Shown here: piece after piece, positions 1 through 6,523 of the stretch
Position numbering within the stretch: position 1 is the first letter of the stretch
Layout of the letters: each line of letters begins with the position of its first letter
Source of the DNA: an uncultured Lachnospiraceae bacterium
GTDB taxonomy: Bacteria > Bacillota > Clostridia > Lachnospirales > Lachnospiraceae
Direction: 5' to 3'
NCBI GenBank assembly: GCA_910586585.1
Contig: CAJUKA010000075.1
Span: forward strand, 1-21,278
DNA: 21,278 bases
Notes under the pieces: model-generated
The model's input: the letters and a program-made list of their open reading frames with translations, nothing else
The model's database searches: none
Told to the model about the DNA's origin: nothing
Position numbers and translations under genes: made by a program

Positions 1-1474
1 ATTTAATCCGAGTATTAATGGAAGGTGAACCACCGCTTGAAATATCCATTGGATCTACTTTAGTTACTCTTATATATGCAATATTATTTGTCTGAGTACC
101 ATCCACATTAACAACAAGGTTGTTAAAACTGCTGTTACTGCGTGATATCAAACCTCTAGGCGCAAGATTAGGCAGCAAATCACTTCCTGAAAATCCATAA
201 TCTAATGGTTCTCCATTATTATCAAGAAATTCTATAAGTGTACCCTTTTCAGATTGAGAAAGAAGTAAACTTGCATATACTTTATCTCCTGCATCTATAG
301 AGAACTTATAATACGCCTGCTGCTGTCCTTTTGGTGTTACATCTGGAAGTTTTGTATACGCATGTTCCCAGTCACCAAAATCATATGCTGTTCGTATTGT
401 TGAATATACTGATTTGTCCGCCAGTTGTAATGTATAATCACCAAATGCAAAATCCTCTCCCGTTGCATCTGAATATACTTTTATAAAATATGTTTGGCTA
501 TCTAACACATAATTGCTGCCCGCTTTATCTGCTCTTACCAAACGATTTCCCTCAGTTGCACGATAAACCTCTGCCTGATAATTTCCTGCTGTTACTTCAT
601 ACACACCCTGATTGACATTTGCAACATACCAGTCCTGATCATTTTCCACATGCAAAGAACCATTCCCAGATAATCCCGAAATACTTGTTGCTTCAAATGC
701 ACTATCATTTGGTTCATTACTATCAAATGATCCCGCTGCATCAAGGCTAATGGTCAATGTGAAACTTTCTGATGAGCTGCTCCCATTTGATGACAATACA
801 CACATCGCAAAATTCCCTACCGTTGCCTGATTGTGAACATACGATATACCTTCATCAACAGTTTTTCCAGTATCGGGATCTATATATGTACCCAATGCAC
901 TCGCTTTAATTAATGATAAAGAACCGTCCTCCGTAACTGATGCCAGTACTAAATCATAATTTAGATTTTCATTATTAGGGCAGTTTAAAGTTGCATTAAC
1001 TATATCTCCCTCACCCAGACTAAACTGAACAAGTTTTAAATCATCTTCAGCCGTGATGAAATCAGTAAACTTTTGTGTAATACTCGCTGCACTTCGCATT
1101 GAAGATTCTGATGCCAAATCCCCCATCGAAACACCTGATTCCACACTATAACCTGAAAGGTTTACATTGCTTTCCGTCAACGGCATATTGCCAGTGTCTT
1201 TACGCAAGATTTCATCAACATTCAATTCCGGCACTTCTTCATCTTTTTCTGCTACTGATGAAGTCTGCATAATCGAAGCTAAATCTTCAATTGATATTTC
1301 ATCCTGTGATAAAAACTCTGCTTCCGCCTCTGGAACTACTATACCTTCATCCATTGAAGTTTCTGTTACAACTTCTGTTACTTCTGACGCATTTGCAACA
1401 AATACTGGTGTACTACTGCTTACAACCATAATTACAGCCGCACTCAGAAAACTAATAATTTTTTTGTGCTTCAT
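1..1474 (-). CDS. Secreted PPC-like surface protein, partial (runs off left edge)
   Basis: My own reading of the minus strand gives an open frame of 491 codons with no stop before the window edge, so the C-terminus is missing. The start is ATG at 1474, preceded by AAAGGAGG at a good distance. Residues 1-29 form a signal peptide (basic MKHKK start, hydrophobic core, ANA cleavage site). Residues 30-130 are acidic and Ser/Thr-rich. Around 250-300 there is a bacterial pre-peptidase C-terminal (PPC)-like motif: NEPNDS, then a short loop, then DQDWY and beta-rich sequence. A YIDPDTGK motif at about 197-204 also occurs in the secreted protein starting at 5342, so the two are probably distant paralogues. 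PPC-like domains are common in secreted proteins, but no catalytic domain is visible here. The gene has its own promoter region with twin TTTCTGCA boxes. I infer an extracellular or surface role; the exact function is unknown. Confidence 0.85.
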   Translation of the reverse strand, partial: MKHKKIISFLSAAVIMVVSSSTPVFVANASEVTEVVTETSMDEGIVVPEAEAEFLSQDEISIEDLASIMQTSSVAEKDEEVPELNVDEILRKDTGNMPLTESNVNLSGYSVESGVSMGDLASESSMRSAASITQKFTDFITAEDDLKLVQFSLGEGDIVNATLNCPNNENLNYDLVLASVTEDGSLSLIKASALGTYIDPDTGKTVDEGISYVHNQATVGNFAMCVLSSNGSSSSESFTLTISLDAAGSFDSNEPNDSAFEATSISGLSGNGSLHVENDQDWYVANVNQGVYEVTAGNYQAEVYRATEGNRLVRADKAGSNYVLDSQTYFIKVYSDATGEDFAFGDYTLQLADKSVYSTIRTAYDFGDWEHAYTKLPDVTPKGQQQAYYKFSIDAGDKVYASLLLSQSEKGTLIEFLDNNGEPLDYGFSGSDLLPNLAPRGLISRSNSSFNNLVVNVDGTQTNNIAYIRVTKVDPMDISSGGSPSINTRIK

Positions 1475-1491
1475 AATTTTCCTCCTTTTAC

Positions 1492-1524
1492 TTAAATATA
1501 CAATTTACATTCTAAGCAATACAC
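1492..1524 (-). other. Possible 10-codon leader ORF upstream of the secreted protein gene
   Basis: Within the untranslated leader there is a strong AGGAGG, 6 nt before a GTG at 1524. The GTG opens a 10-codon frame (VYCLECKLYI) that stops at 1492, 17 bp before the ATG at 1474 and in another frame. It could be a translated leader peptide or an unused ribosome site. Nothing else supports expression. Confidence 0.3.
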
Positions 1525-1599
1525 GACTTTCCTCCTTCCCTCACAAAAACACTAAATTTTGTCAGAATGTATATTGTAATGCTATATCTGTGCTCTTGA

Positions 1600-1608
1600 A
1601 ATATAGCA
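1600..1608 (-). promoter_or_regulatory. Extended -10 promoter element for the secreted protein gene at 1474
   Basis: The minus strand reads TGCTATATT (1608 to 1600). It lies 28 bp past the end of the inner TTTCTGCA box, exactly the distance seen at the 5342 gene. No good -35 is present at 17 bp spacing, as expected for an activator-dependent promoter. The leader to ATG 1474 would be about 120 nt. Confidence 0.55.
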
Positions 1609-1635
1609 AAAAAAGATTCGGAAATCCATACCTCT

Positions 1636-1663
1636 TGCAGAAAATGGTTCTCTTATGCAGAAA
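1636..1663 (-). promoter_or_regulatory. Twin direct-repeat activator site (LytTR-like), proximal pair
   Basis: TTTCTGCA occurs at 1663-1656 and again at 1643-1636 on the minus strand, with a 20 bp period. Each box is preceded by a CAT, and the outer one has the fuller GGTCAT context. The pair sits just upstream of the -10 of the 1474 gene. Paired direct repeats about two helical turns apart fit binding by LytTR/AgrA-type response regulators. The family assignment is inference; the repeats are seen directly. Confidence 0.6.
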
Positions 1664-1772
1664 ATGACCACCTAACTTTTATATTTTTTGCATGTGTATT
1701 CTTTATTTACAAACCTTTAAAAGCTATACCCATCTATATTTACGACAAAAAAAAGATTATCTTAATATTCTT

Positions 1773-1800
1773 TGCAGAAAGTATCCCGTTTTTGCAGAAA
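1773..1800 (-). promoter_or_regulatory. Twin direct-repeat activator site (LytTR-like), distal pair
   Basis: A third copy of the TTTCTGCA pair lies at 1800-1793 and 1780-1773 on the minus strand, again with 20 bp period and with GGTCAT before the outer box. It lies right behind the terminator at 1815-1864. At the 28 bp position there is only a weak -10 (TAAATA), and no gene starts before the proximal pair. It may be a tandem promoter, an extra operator or a relic. Confidence 0.5.
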
Positions 1801-1814
1801 ATGACCAAAAAGTT

Positions 1815-1864
1815 AAAAAAGTCCTCTTGAGCCTAACTTAGTTTTAGCTCAAGAGGACTTTTTT
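1815..1864 (-). terminator. Strong intrinsic terminator (probably bidirectional) of the four-gene cargo operon
   Basis: There is a perfect 18 bp inverted repeat (1815-1832 with 1847-1864), GC-richer in the middle and A6/T6 at the ends, with a 14 nt loop containing CTTAGTT. It lies 71 bp past the stop of the 202-residue gene. The runs at both ends would allow termination on either strand. Its arms and loop resemble the terminator at 5520-5567. Confidence 0.9.
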
Positions 1865-1935
1865 CTGATTTCTATTTTTATCCCAATACTTTCTACACTA
1901 TCATGATATACAAACAACTAATCTATATAACTTCT

Positions 1936-2544
1936 TTACGCTTGTACATCAAAAGTGCTTTGCGAACTATCAACACTCACCGAATCGACATTCGTTAAGG
2001 GAATGCCCCTTTTTGCATTTCCCCATGCCTCATTATATATCGTACACATTTCTGTTTGACGAGCTGCTTCTGCATTTGTTGTATACATCGTCCAACCATT
2101 ATTGGAATAAGTTGCTACCATTTCTCCATTTTTATCATAAAATTCAATATAATCAGTCTGACCAGACGGTAACTTTTGGTACTTTACTTTTCCCTCAAGA
2201 ATTGTTGCAAGTAGATCAATTGGTTTTAATCCCTTCTTCTTATTTTGTGAAATTGCTTTTAAGCCGGTGCCAATGATTCCTTTTCTATCTGGTGACACCT
2301 CAGATGTATATTTTTTCATAAGTTTATTAAAACCATCTGATTTGTTTTGAAATTGCCCGTTTTTAAAATCTATATAAGCCTGTTCTGCTATTTGCTTTTT
2401 GTAATCTGCATCACTAACATTACTTTTTCGCTTAGAAAACACATAATCATCATCAAAATCCGGCAGGTGTATTCCACCTATGCTATTTGTTCCCGAAAAA
2501 TATCGTTGCTGTAATGAAGTATTAGTCAAATTAACATTCATCAT
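1936..2544 (-). CDS. Uncharacterised cytoplasmic protein, 202 aa
   Basis: This is the last gene of the cargo operon. The start at 2544 (MMNVNL) follows GGAGG by 4 nt; the second ATG at 2541 has better spacing (7 nt) and may be the real start. There is no signal peptide or membrane segment. The N-terminal 30 residues are Asn/Ser-rich. Then come a charged, probably helical stretch (SDADYKKQIAEQAYIDFKNG), a basic GIIGTGLKAIS/NKKKG region, and a C-terminal part with FYDKNGEMVATYSNNGW followed by EAWGNAKRG. I recall similar uncharacterised proteins in Lachnospiraceae but cannot name a family. It lies 35 bp after the small secreted protein gene and is followed by a strong terminator. Because it is transcribed with secreted proteins but stays in the cytoplasm, it might be a chaperone, immunity or regulatory partner; that is speculation. 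Confidence 0.8.
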   Translation of the reverse strand: MMNVNLTNTSLQQRYFSGTNSIGGIHLPDFDDDYVFSKRKSNVSDADYKKQIAEQAYIDFKNGQFQNKSDGFNKLMKKYTSEVSPDRKGIIGTGLKAISQNKKKGLKPIDLLATILEGKVKYQKLPSGQTDYIEFYDKNGEMVATYSNNGWTMYTTNAEAARQTEMCTIYNEAWGNAKRGIPLTNVDSVSVDSSQSTFDVQA

Positions 2545-2579
2545 ACCACCTCCCTACAAAAAGCAGAAAAATCAATCTT

Positions 2580-3059
2580 TTAAAACTCATCATCCCAATA
2601 TATCGTTATGGACGGTTGATATGACTTTGTTCCTATGTCTAACGAACTCATATTTGTTGCATTAAATGAAATTGTATATGTACCATTAGCTGCCGAAGCA
2701 AGGAACTTACTTGTTGTCAATGTCTTGTTTGCCTGCCCAGTCCATCCAATTTGTTCTGTTCTTCCATTTGAACTTGAAATTGTCAAGTAGTTACATACAA
2801 TTGCTCCTCCTGAATAAGTCATTGATCCTGTATTCACAGTTAGTTTTGTAATAATAGCATCTTCTGGTAAATCCGAAACTCTAATAGAAACTGTATTAGA
2901 ATTTCCTCTTTGTTTCGGATTAAGAACTATTGTCATTTTTGACGTTGCTTTATATGGCTTACTTCCAGTTGCAGCAAATGTCGTTATTGGGGTTGTCAAC
3001 ATCAGCGCCATCACCATTACCATTGCAAAAATTCTTCTTACTACACTTTTGGTTTTCAT
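2580..3059 (-). CDS. Small secreted beta-rich protein, 159 aa
   Basis: The start at 3059 has a canonical AAGGAGG 5 nt upstream. Residues 1-29 are a clear signal peptide: basic MKTKSVVRR, a Met/Leu/Ala-rich core and a TFA-A cleavage site. The mature part, about 130 residues, is rich in Ser, Thr, Gly and alternating hydrophobic residues, so it is probably an all-beta fold. It has no LPXTG motif, no cysteine pair and no membrane anchor, and it ends IYWDDEF. It is co-transcribed with the genes on both sides: 49 bp separate it from the 244-residue gene upstream. It could be a secreted partner, structural subunit or ligand of the larger secreted protein of the same operon. No family is recognised. 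Confidence 0.85.
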   Translation of the reverse strand: MKTKSVVRRIFAMVMVMALMLTTPITTFAATGSKPYKATSKMTIVLNPKQRGNSNTVSIRVSDLPEDAIITKLTVNTGSMTYSGGAIVCNYLTISSSNGRTEQIGWTGQANKTLTTSKFLASAANGTYTISFNATNMSSLDIGTKSYQPSITIYWDDEF

Positions 3060-3108
3060 AAATGCCTCCTTATTATTTCACTCTTCATCTAAAAATTTAA
3101 TGCCTTCT

Positions 3109-3843
3109 TTAAACAATAAATCCAATTTTTTCAAACAGTAATTCACAATATTTATGTATATCATAATTTCCGTTTCTTAAAACAGAAGAAAACAAAGATT
3201 TTATGTCTATATCTCCTCCCATTTTTTCATATTGCTCCTGATAAAGCGAGCGGAACTCTAAATATGAATCTCTAATATAATCGCATACATGATTTATATC
3301 AAAGGTATCAAACGCTTCATCCAATTTTATATTCTGAAATTTTCGCTTGTTTTCTGCATTTTGCCTTTGACTTTTTGCAACCATTTGATCCCATTTTATC
3401 AGTTCCTCAAAACCTCTATTTAGCTTTTCCAGTTCTTCATCCATTGACAGCAAGCGTCTCTTTCCATCCTCTGTTTCATCACATACATATACTTCTCTTG
3501 TCCCGTTACTGTATCCATCTACAATTTTTTGATACATAGTTGAATAGGCATGTATGGCTCCTGTTATAATATCATCGAACCCATACCCATTTTTACTTTC
3601 ACGAATACCTTTTAAATATTTAGTCTTTTCATCCCACAATGCTTGAAGGTAATCATTTGACCAAACAGTTTTAGGTACCGTTTCTCTGACATAGTTTGCG
3701 TAATCAACATCTAAGTCAAACCTATTATGTATATATGCGTTTTCAGGATTACTTCCAGTGACCTCGTCTGAATGCTCTATCTTCCGTTGCCTCAGTTCGC
3801 TACCTGTATGGATAGCCGCAACGCTATCTCCTACCCTTATCAT
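3109..3843 (-). CDS. Uncharacterised cytoplasmic protein, 244 aa
   Basis: The frame could open at a TTG (3846), but I take the ATG at 3843. It overlaps the TGA stop of the upstream secreted protein gene by one base (TGATG) and has GGAGG inside the end of that gene, a classic translational-coupling layout. The protein (MIRVGDSVAAIHTG start) has no signal peptide or membrane segment. It is charged and mostly helical, with a likely coiled stretch around 130-175 (MDEELEKLNRGFEELIKW, then a KSQRQNAENKRK segment). The C-terminal third has aromatic-rich helices (YIRDSYLEFRSLYQEQYEKM). No known domain or catalytic motif is seen. The coupling suggests near-equal production with the secreted protein, so it may assist export or act as an intracellular partner; this is inference. 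Confidence 0.85.
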   Translation of the reverse strand: MIRVGDSVAAIHTGSELRQRKIEHSDEVTGSNPENAYIHNRFDLDVDYANYVRETVPKTVWSNDYLQALWDEKTKYLKGIRESKNGYGFDDIITGAIHAYSTMYQKIVDGYSNGTREVYVCDETEDGKRRLLSMDEELEKLNRGFEELIKWDQMVAKSQRQNAENKRKFQNIKLDEAFDTFDINHVCDYIRDSYLEFRSLYQEQYEKMGGDIDIKSLFSSVLRNGNYDIHKYCELLFEKIGFIV

Positions 3844-5342
3844 CAATCATCTCCTCCGTCTGGTTCTTCTCCATTCCAATAAGGATAATAATATTTCATG
3901 GTGTAAGGTCTGGTAAAGGAAAGTCTATAATTTAAGTTCTCATAAAAATAATTATACCATTCAATATCTATCACTTTACCTGTATCTGGATCAATATATA
4001 AATTTGCCATATTCAGGTCTTTCCAAAACGTCATGTCACTGGAACTCCCTGTCCCTCTAACATGAATCCAATAACAAGGCGTACTCCAATCAAATACGGA
4101 CAATGTTAAAACATACTTGTCCTTTATTCCAGAAAATGATGAGCTTAGAACATGTACTACATCAGGAATGGTCTGTTGATATTCCAATGGCAATGATGTT
4201 CCTTCTGTTTGTAAAAGGCAAACATTAAAATTTGATGTTCTCCTCAAAGAAATATCATAATTCACCGAGCTTGAACTTCTCTCATAGGAATATGAAAAAT
4301 CTATCTCATTTCCATTTACATAAAAGTTTGTTCTAGCAGCATTAAATTGGAAAACTATATTTGCTCTATCACAAACGGCATAAAACCTTGCCGTTGCGTC
4401 TGTTGATATTGGTGCAATATTATGTATATATAAGGTATATCCTCTTGTTGCTGAATAACTGCCATCAGTGCTTAAAACAACAAAGTAATGAGTTCCTTCA
4501 TTTAATGCGTATAAATTATCCTTGATTGCATACATTGCATCACCAGTATAATAATAGACAGCATACTTATCTGAAGTATATTTTAATTCAAACCTTACAG
4601 CACTCGCCTCTGTTAGAGTGAGTTTATAAAAATCAATATCATATGGACTATCAATAACACCACACGTTCCATTTAAATCAAATACGCCTGAGACTTCTGT
4701 CGCAGTCGAAAGAGAATCATTAAACTCATAGTCCACATCCCTAGTACTGGTATAAAAACCTAATGAAAAGTTGCCACTACCTTCATACCCACTTACCGCA
4801 ATAAAATAAGTCCCTGCTTCAATCTTTCCAGCGATTGCCTCATCAGCTCCAGCTCCTTCATTCAAACTGTTTCCTATGATCGACAATTCCCCACTATCAG
4901 CATTCAAACTAAGCAAATATAAATCAGCATCAACTGTATCATCCATCTCCAAATATATTGTTAATTTGCTTAATTGTTCTATGGTAAAATGATACCAACG
5001 AAACTCGTCTGCTACTAACGAATTTGTTTTCTTTTCACCATTCAGTATTTCTACTGCATTGTTCGGATCAGTGTTATCCTCCCCATCATTCATATCCAAT
5101 GTCTGAAGCCCTTCTAAGAAAAATGTTTGTTCACATTTTTCATTTCCTTCAGCATTATAAGTAATTTCTGGCACTTCAACCGTCGGTATTTCGATTTCTT
5201 CCTGTTCAAAATTTTCAAATGTAGTTACAGCCTCTACATTTGCATCATTTTCAGTTGCTTGAACAGTCATACTACTACCAATACTTGCTGTAAAAAGCAC
5301 TGCTACTGCCATTAACATAGCTAAAAGTTTTCTTTTTACCAT
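3843..5342 (-). CDS. Secreted protein with two PPC-like domains, 499 aa
   Basis: This is the first gene of the AT-rich cargo operon. ATG 5342 follows AAAGGTGG by 7 nt. Residues 1-30 are a signal peptide (MVKRK, hydrophobic core, VQA-T cleavage). Residues 35-80 are acidic. PPC-like domain 1 spans about 90-198, with DPNNAVEI, then FRWYHFTI, and ends GTYFIAVSGYEGSGNFSL. PPC-like domain 2 spans about 203-308, with DYEFNDSLSTATEV, then DIDFYKLTL, and ends GYTLYIHN. The C-terminal 190 residues are beta-rich and aromatic-rich and contain YIDPDTGK (449-456), shared with the partial protein at 1-1474. It ends in an acidic tail with no LPXTG sorting signal, so the sortase encoded at 7663-8298 should not anchor it by that route. 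No protease or glycosidase active site is visible. Likely secreted; function unknown. Confidence 0.88.
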   Translation of the reverse strand: MVKRKLLAMLMAVAVLFTASIGSSMTVQATENDANVEAVTTFENFEQEEIEIPTVEVPEITYNAEGNEKCEQTFFLEGLQTLDMNDGEDNTDPNNAVEILNGEKKTNSLVADEFRWYHFTIEQLSKLTIYLEMDDTVDADLYLLSLNADSGELSIIGNSLNEGAGADEAIAGKIEAGTYFIAVSGYEGSGNFSLGFYTSTRDVDYEFNDSLSTATEVSGVFDLNGTCGVIDSPYDIDFYKLTLTEASAVRFELKYTSDKYAVYYYTGDAMYAIKDNLYALNEGTHYFVVLSTDGSYSATRGYTLYIHNIAPISTDATARFYAVCDRANIVFQFNAARTNFYVNGNEIDFSYSYERSSSSVNYDISLRRTSNFNVCLLQTEGTSLPLEYQQTIPDVVHVLSSSFSGIKDKYVLTLSVFDWSTPCYWIHVRGTGSSSDMTFWKDLNMANLYIDPDTGKVIDIEWYNYFYENLNYRLSFTRPYTMKYYYPYWNGEEPDGGDD

Positions 5343-5396
5343 TTTGTTTCCACCTTTCCACTAAATTATTGATAAAGTAATTAAAACTTCCATTTC

Positions 5397-5405
5397 ACAA
5401 TAGCA
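5397..5405 (-). promoter_or_regulatory. Extended -10 promoter element of the cargo operon
   Basis: The minus strand reads TGCTATTGT (5405 to 5397), 28 bp past the inner TTTCTGCA box and about 55 bp before ATG 5342. The position and TGCTAT core match the promoter of the 1474 gene. No consensus -35 is seen, which fits activator-dependent transcription. Confidence 0.55.
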
Positions 5406-5432
5406 AATTCAAATCGTATTTACAATATGTCG

Positions 5433-5460
5433 TGCAGAAAGTGTCTCATTTATGCAGAAA
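5433..5460 (-). promoter_or_regulatory. Twin direct-repeat activator site (LytTR-like) of the cargo operon
   Basis: On the minus strand TTTCTGCA occurs at 5460-5453 and 5440-5433, period 20 bp, with GGTCG before the outer box and GACAC before the inner one. The architecture is the same as the pair at 1636-1663, including the distance to the -10. I infer a LytTR-type response regulator encoded outside the window. Confidence 0.62.
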
Positions 5461-5519
5461 ACGACCAATGGAACTCCTCGCAACAAAGCTATGGGAATTT
5501 TACCCTAAGGGATTAAAAC

Positions 5520-5567
5520 AAAAAATCCCCTTGAATCGAACCTTAGTTCAATTCAAGAGGATTTTTT
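5520..5567 (-). terminator. Intrinsic terminator after the ICE operon
   Basis: A 17 bp inverted repeat (5520-5536 with 5551-5567) with one C/A mismatch on the plus strand becomes a G-U pair in the minus-strand RNA. The loop is 14 nt and holds CTTAGTT. The stem begins 2 bp after the stop codon of the coiled-coil protein gene and ends in a T-run. Arms and loop resemble the terminator at 1815-1864. Confidence 0.88.
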
Positions 5568-5569
5568 CT

Positions 5570-6463
5570 CTATCGGCTCTTTCCGCTCTTTACAGGCACA
5601 TTCTTTGTTGCTTTATCCTTTGTCACTTCTTTTACTGCTTCTTGTTGGTGGGCTTCAAAAGCCTCTGCCCCATACTGGAACTCCGGCTCTGCCACACTTG
5701 CAAGCTCCACTGGGTTTACAGCCTCCACATTGCTAATATTCCCACGCTCCTGCCCTGCCTTATCCGTCTGATACTGTTTCACATTGGCGGCGAGCCGTTC
5801 TGTCTTTTCGATAGCGGCATCCGCACAATTCAATATCCCGGACAGCAGCTTTCTCTTTGCCTGAAACGGCTTCTTGATCAGTTCTGTCTTTGAGAACTTC
5901 TTCTCCCCATATTCTTTTTCCGGCTTATCTGCAAAAGTACGGAACGTGTTGGCAATCTTCTGTCCGGCTTCTCTCATGCCCTTACCGAAAGCATCTATCT
6001 TTCCAATGCTCTTATCCACATCTGCTATGGACTCCTGCACGTTCTGGCGGATATTTTCCAGTTTCTTTTTAATCCCAAGAAACTCCGACACTTTGTTTAA
6101 GGCAGCTTTCCCTTTCTGCTTTACCGCTGTTACAATCTCCCCCGCCTTTGCCTTGATCTCTGTCTTGACCTCAAACAGTTTTTCTTTCATAGCTTTGCAG
6201 TCCTGTTCCAGCTTGTTTACTGCCCTTTTAAGTGACTGTTTCAGCCCTTTCTCCGCCTCACGTTCTTCCATTTTATGAAGCTGGTCTTTTACTGTCACAA
6301 GTTCCTGTAAAACGGAATCCATCTTTTTCTCCATTACATCAACATACGCTGCCATTTCAAAGATACTGTTCGCAGCCTCTTTCATATTGTTCTTGCGGAG
6401 CAGCTCAACCAGTTTCATAATATTCTGTTCCTCTGTAAGCTGCATATTTTCTGTCATTTCCAT
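5570..6463 (-). CDS. Coiled-coil ICE protein, probably DUF6674 family, 297 aa
   Basis: The frame can be opened at a GTG (6481), but ATG 6463 has AAAGGG about 7 nt upstream while the GTG follows a GC-rich hairpin with no ribosome site, so I choose 6463. The N-terminal 60 residues (EEQNIMKLVELLRKNNMKEA, then AAYVDVMEKKMDSVL) are a conserved helical module I recall from the DUF6674 proteins of clostridial ICEs. Residues 60-190 are a long Lys/Glu-rich coiled coil. The C-terminal half is basic, then low-complexity, ending KSGKSR. There is no signal or membrane segment. It is the last gene of the ICE operon, behind the SpoVG-like gene, and a terminator follows directly. The biochemical role is unknown; the family name is from memory and moderately certain. 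Confidence 0.82.
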   Translation of the reverse strand: MEMTENMQLTEEQNIMKLVELLRKNNMKEAANSIFEMAAYVDVMEKKMDSVLQELVTVKDQLHKMEEREAEKGLKQSLKRAVNKLEQDCKAMKEKLFEVKTEIKAKAGEIVTAVKQKGKAALNKVSEFLGIKKKLENIRQNVQESIADVDKSIGKIDAFGKGMREAGQKIANTFRTFADKPEKEYGEKKFSKTELIKKPFQAKRKLLSGILNCADAAIEKTERLAANVKQYQTDKAGQERGNISNVEAVNPVELASVAEPEFQYGAEAFEAHQQEAVKEVTKDKATKNVPVKSGKSR

Positions 6464-6480
6464 TTTCTTTTCCCTTTCCA

Positions 6481-6500
6481 CAGGGCGGTTTCCCGCCCTG
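6481..6500 (-). promoter_or_regulatory. GC-rich hairpin between SpoVG-like and DUF6674-like genes
   Basis: There is a perfect 8 bp stem (CAGGGCGG with CCGCCCTG) and a 4 nt loop in the 60 bp gap, just upstream of the ribosome site for ATG 6463. No T-run follows on either strand, so it is not a standard terminator. It may be an RNA-processing or stability element or a site affecting translation of the downstream gene. Confidence 0.45.
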
Positions 6501-6523
6501 TCCTTTCTGATTTTTGTTATTGC

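Noticed and set aside
1167..1667. Plus-strand frame of 166 codons
   Set aside because: It is antisense to the signal-peptide region and promoter of the secreted-protein gene, low-complexity Ser/Thr/Ile-rich, and has no ribosome site.
2562..2570. Single GCAGAAAA copy just upstream of the 202-residue gene, checked as another activator box
   Set aside because: There is only one copy, with no partner at 20 bp and no TGCTAT element, so it is probably chance in AT-rich DNA.
5353..5394. ATG-started mini-frame right after the -10 of the cargo operon
   Set aside because: It has no ribosome site and would start almost at the transcript start; no supporting evidence.
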